NCBI GenBank assembly: GCA_041485385.1
Contig: JBGPJM010000127.1
Coordinates: forward strand, 1 to 14,308
Source: JBGPJM01 sp041485385
Lineage (GTDB): Bacteria > Planctomycetota > Phycisphaerae > Phycisphaerales > UBA1924
DNA length: 14,308 nt
Direction: 5' to 3'
Both the position numbers and the translations under genes were made by a program. Below are positions 12,101 to 14,308 of this stretch, piece after piece. Every line of letters starts with the position of its first letter. Positions within the stretch are counted from its first letter, which is position 1. The notes beneath the pieces are model-generated. The model saw only the letters and a list, made by a program, of their open reading frames with translations. It had not been told where the DNA came from and searched no databases.

Positions 12101-14308
12101 CTACCGCACCGCGCGCGGCTCGGGCGCCTTCGCCACCGCAACGGCGATCGCCTCGGGGCGCGCCCGCAAACGACTCGCCACTTTCAGGTGGTCCTGCATC
12201 GCCCCGACGCCCCACTCCGCCTCCCGCAGCGCTCGGATCGCCCGCGCCGCCGCCAGCGCCCCGGTCGTCGTCGAGATCATCGGGATCCCCAGGCGCACCG
12301 TCGCGGCGCGGATCCGCCCCTCGTCGGTCTGCCACCCGGTCCGCGTCGGCGTGTTGATCACCAACTGGATCTTCCCGTCCGCCATCATGTCGATCACGTT
12401 GGGCCTGGCCCCCGCTCCGATCTTCTGCAGGATCACCGCCGGGATGCCGTGCTTGGCCAGGTGCTCCCCCGTCCCCACCGTCGCGTACAGCTCGAACCCC
12501 ATCTCCTTGATCATCCGCGCCGGCTCCACCATCGCCCCCCGGTCACCCTCACGCACCGACAGGAACACGCTCCCGCTCCGCGGCAGGTCCACCCCGGCCG
12601 CGAGCTGGCTCTTGGCGAAGGCCACCGGCAGGCTCGAGTCGATCCCCATCACCTCCCCGGTTGAGCGCATCTCCGGCCCCAGCACCACGTCCACGCCGGG
12701 GAACTTGCCGAACGGGAAGACGCTCTCCTTGACCGCGTACGCGCCCGTCTCGCCGACCTCTTCGGCCCCGAGCTCGGCCAGGGTCGCCCCCATCATCACC
12801 TTCGCGGCGATCCGCGGCCACTGCACGTGCGTGGCCTTCCCCACGAACGGCGCCGTGCGGCTGGCGCGGGGGTTGACCTCGAGAATATAGATCTCGTCCT
12901 CGCCGCCCTTCCCCACACCCTGTTTGATCGCCATCTGCACATTCATCAGCCCGTTCACTCGCAGCTCGCGGGCCAGCGTCCGGCTGATCTCCTTGATGCG
13001 ATCGACCGTCCGCGCCGAGAGCGACCAGGCGGGGATGGTGCAGGCCGAGTCGCCGGAGTGGATGCCCGCCTGCTCGATGTGCTCCATGACGCCGCAGACC
13101 AGGGCCCGGCCGGGCGCAGCGTGACGGTCGTCGCCGAGCGGCCCGGACGATGAGTAATCGGCGACGACATCCACGTCCACCTCGGTGGCATCGTCGAGGA
13201 ACTTGTCGATGAGGACGGGCGCGTTGTCGAGCTCGGAGATGTTCACGGCGGTGGCCATGTAGTGGCGCAGCGCCTTCTCGTCCGGGCAGATCTCCATGCC
13301 GCGTCCGCCGAGGACGTAGCTGGGGCGCACGAGCACCGGGTAGCCGATGCGATTGGCGATCTCGACGGCCTGCTCGAGTGTCCGGGCGATCCCGCTGGGG
13401 GGCTTCTGGAGGTTCAAGCGGGTGAGGAGCGCATCGAACCGATCGCGGTCCTCGGCCAGGTCGATCGAGTCGACACTCGTGCCGATGATCAGCGCCCCGG
13501 CCTTCTCCAGCCCGTGGGCGAGGTTCAGCGGCGTCTGCCCGCCGAACTGGACAATAACGCCGTGGACGAGGCCCGAGGGAGCCCCGAGCGCAAGCTCGGG
13601 ATCCTGGGAATCGCGCCGCGCCGCACCCGCCGTGCGCCGTGCACCCGAGCTTGCGCTCGGGGCTCCCTTCGCGCCGTTTAGCCTTTCCACTACATTCAGC
13701 ACATCCTCCAGCGTCAACGGCTCAAAGAACAAAAGGTCGGACGTGTCGTAGTCCGTCGACACCGTCTCCGGATTCGAGTTGATCATGACCGACTCGAAGC
13801 CGATCTCCTTGGCCGCGAACGCGGCGTGGCAGCAGCAGTAGTCAAACTCGATCCCCTGCCCGATCCGGTTCGGCCCGCCGCCCAGAATGATCACCTTCTT
13901 CTTGTCGGTGACCCTGATCTCGTCATCGGAAGGGACAAGGTGGCCAAGTGGCGAAGTGGCAGAGTGAGAGGACGATGCCTCTCCCGCTTTGCCACTCTGC
14001 CACTCTGCCACTCTGCCACTTCCACTCTCGTACGTCGAGTAGTAATACGGCGTCGCCGCCTCGAACTCCGCCGCGCACGTGTCCACCAGCTTGTACACCG
14101 GCTCGATCCCCAGCCCTTTCCGAACCGCCCGCACCGCCAGGATCGTGTCCGGGCTGATCGAACCCAGGTACAGGTTCCCCAACTGCGCATCGCTGTACCC
14201 CAGCCGCTTGGCCTCAAACATCACCTCCCGCGGCACATCCTCCACCCTCGTGTACCCGCACAGCACATCCTCGAACTCCACCAGCCGCTTGATCTGATCC
14301 AGGAAGAA
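12101..14308 (-). CDS. carB: Carbamoyl-phosphate synthase large subunit, C-terminal part (start beyond window)
   Basis: The gene runs off the right edge; 735 residues are present, starting at FFLDQIKRLVEFED, roughly residue 480 of E. coli CarB. The protein makes carbamoyl phosphate from glutamine-derived ammonia, bicarbonate and two ATP for pyrimidine and arginine synthesis. Visible parts are the end of the oligomerisation domain (VYKLVDTCAAEFEA), the second synthetase half (ILGGGPNRIGQGIEFDYCCC, MINSNPETVSTDYDTSDLLF, VIVQFGGQTPLNLA, RPSYVLGGRGMEI, MEHIEQAGIHSGDSAC, ILEVNPRASRTAPFVGKATH), and the C-terminal MGS-like allosteric domain (FLSVREGD to VINTPTRTGWQTDEGR). Compared with E. coli CarB there are three extra stretches, each at a loop and each coinciding with an inverted repeat in the DNA (listed separately). 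All conserved blocks remain in frame, so the gene looks functional. The small subunit carA is not in the window. Confidence 0.97.
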   Translation of the reverse strand, partial: FFLDQIKRLVEFEDVLCGYTRVEDVPREVMFEAKRLGYSDAQLGNLYLGSISPDTILAVRAVRKGLGIEPVYKLVDTCAAEFEAATPYYYSTYESGSGRVAEWQSGKAGEASSSHSATSPLGHLVPSDDEIRVTDKKKVIILGGGPNRIGQGIEFDYCCCHAAFAAKEIGFESVMINSNPETVSTDYDTSDLLFFEPLTLEDVLNVVERLNGAKGAPSASSGARRTAGAARRDSQDPELALGAPSGLVHGVIVQFGGQTPLNLAHGLEKAGALIIGTSVDSIDLAEDRDRFDALLTRLNLQKPPSGIARTLEQAVEIANRIGYPVLVRPSYVLGGRGMEICPDEKALRHYMATAVNISELDNAPVLIDKFLDDATEVDVDVVADYSSSGPLGDDRHAAPGRALVCGVMEHIEQAGIHSGDSACTIPAWSLSARTVDRIKEISRTLARELRVNGLMNVQMAIKQGVGKGGEDEIYILEVNPRASRTAPFVGKATHVQWPRIAAKVMMGATLAELGAEEVGETGAYAVKESVFPFGKFPGVDVVLGPEMRSTGEVMGIDSSLPVAFAKSQLAAGVDLPRSGSVFLSVREGDRGAMVEPARMIKEMGFELYATVGTGEHLAKHGIPAVILQKIGAGARPNVIDMMADGKIQLVINTPTRTGWQTDEGRIRAATVRLGIPMISTTTGALAAARAIRALREAEWGVGAMQDHLKVASRLRARPEAIAVAVAKAPEPRAVR
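13127..13168. repeat. Third inverted repeat inside carB (11-bp arms)
   Basis: GTCGTCGCCGA (13127-13137) and its exact reverse complement (13158-13168) flank a 20-base spacer. It encodes part of an extra stretch of about 14-20 residues (YSSSGPLGDDRHAAPGR) between VDVVAD and the conserved MEHIEQAG block, where E. coli CarB has a short loop. A 12-bp perfect palindrome, GCCCGGCCGGGC, lies next to it at 13104-13115. In such GC-rich DNA chance is possible, so it is the weakest of the three. Confidence 0.5.
13576..13668. repeat. Palindromic element inserted in frame in carB (25-bp arms)
   Basis: Perfect 25-bp inverted repeats lie at 13576-13600 and 13644-13668 around a 43-base centre. Each arm itself contains a smaller hairpin, CCCGAGC-GCAA-GCTCGGG (13583-13600) and its complement (13644-13661). 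The whole element is 93 bp, exactly 31 codons. It encodes an Ala/Ser/Gly/Arg-rich stretch (GAPSASSGARRT to PELALGAPS) between VVERLNG and HGVIVQFGG, where E. coli CarB passes almost directly from one to the other. The structure resembles a small mobile palindromic unit that has been tolerated inside a protein-coding gene. Confidence 0.85.
13939..14022. repeat. Second repeat element in carB: tandem 8-mers with inverted arms
   Basis: Three exact tandem copies of GCCACTCT (13991-14014) are followed by a partial copy GCCACT (14015-14020). A 14-bp inverted repeat pairs 13953-13966 with 14009-14022, and an inner GAGAGG/CCTCTC hairpin lies at 13966-13983. On the left, AAGTGG-type units recur (13946-13959). 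It encodes about 30 Ser/Ala/Gly-rich residues (ESGSGRVAEWQSGKAGEASS onward) between YYYSTYE and DDEIRVTDKKK, a loop that is short in E. coli CarB. The sequence is unrelated to the 93-bp element at 13576-13668. Confidence 0.8.

Noticed and set aside
13576..14022. CRISPR array or transcription terminator as explanation of the carB repeats
   Set aside because: There are no regularly spaced identical repeats with unique spacers, and the hairpins lie inside an open, conserved coding frame without a T-run.

Overview
The window is GC-rich bacterial DNA with dense, often overlapping genes. A GldA/GldF/GldG-type ABC cassette followed by a DUF4340 gene, Ala/Pro-rich protein tails and hairpin repeats inside a housekeeping gene suggest a member of the Planctomycetota, possibly Phycisphaerae. 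This assignment is an inference from gene content, not a database match.

Layout. Positions 1-81 hold a short array of A6 tracts in helical phase (probable curved DNA). Positions 237-5469 (+) form one operon: ABC ATPase, ABC-2 permease, GldG-like membrane-anchored protein and DUF4340 protein. A possible 20-residue leader ORF precedes the GldG-like gene. Positions 5471-8728 (-) form a second operon, transcribed as amidase, GHL10 glycosyl hydrolase, then ROK sugar kinase. It is divergent from a sodium:solute symporter (8794, +). Positions 10416-11922 (-) carry two tandem GNAT acetyltransferase paralogues. Positions 12101-14308 (-) are the C-terminal two thirds of carB (carbamoyl-phosphate synthase large subunit), whose start lies beyond the right edge.

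How the genes may work together. The first operon encodes a complete ABC-2 type exporter plus two auxiliary proteins with large domains outside the membrane; the substrate is unknown. The second operon and the symporter read as a possible cell-wall sugar salvage or remodelling route. The lipoprotein amidase would strip peptides from peptidoglycan, the GHL10 enzyme would cut the glycan, the symporter would import the sugar and the ROK kinase would phosphorylate it. This is a hypothesis from adjacency and family knowledge.

Most unusual features: (1) two distinct inverted-repeat elements lie in frame inside carB, adding about 30 residues each, with a smaller third hairpin at another apparent insertion; (2) the symporter frame has lost its expected stop and runs antisense through the whole neighbouring acetyltransferase gene; (3) the ROK kinase lacks every zinc ligand of the family motif; (4) phased A-tracts lie at the left edge.
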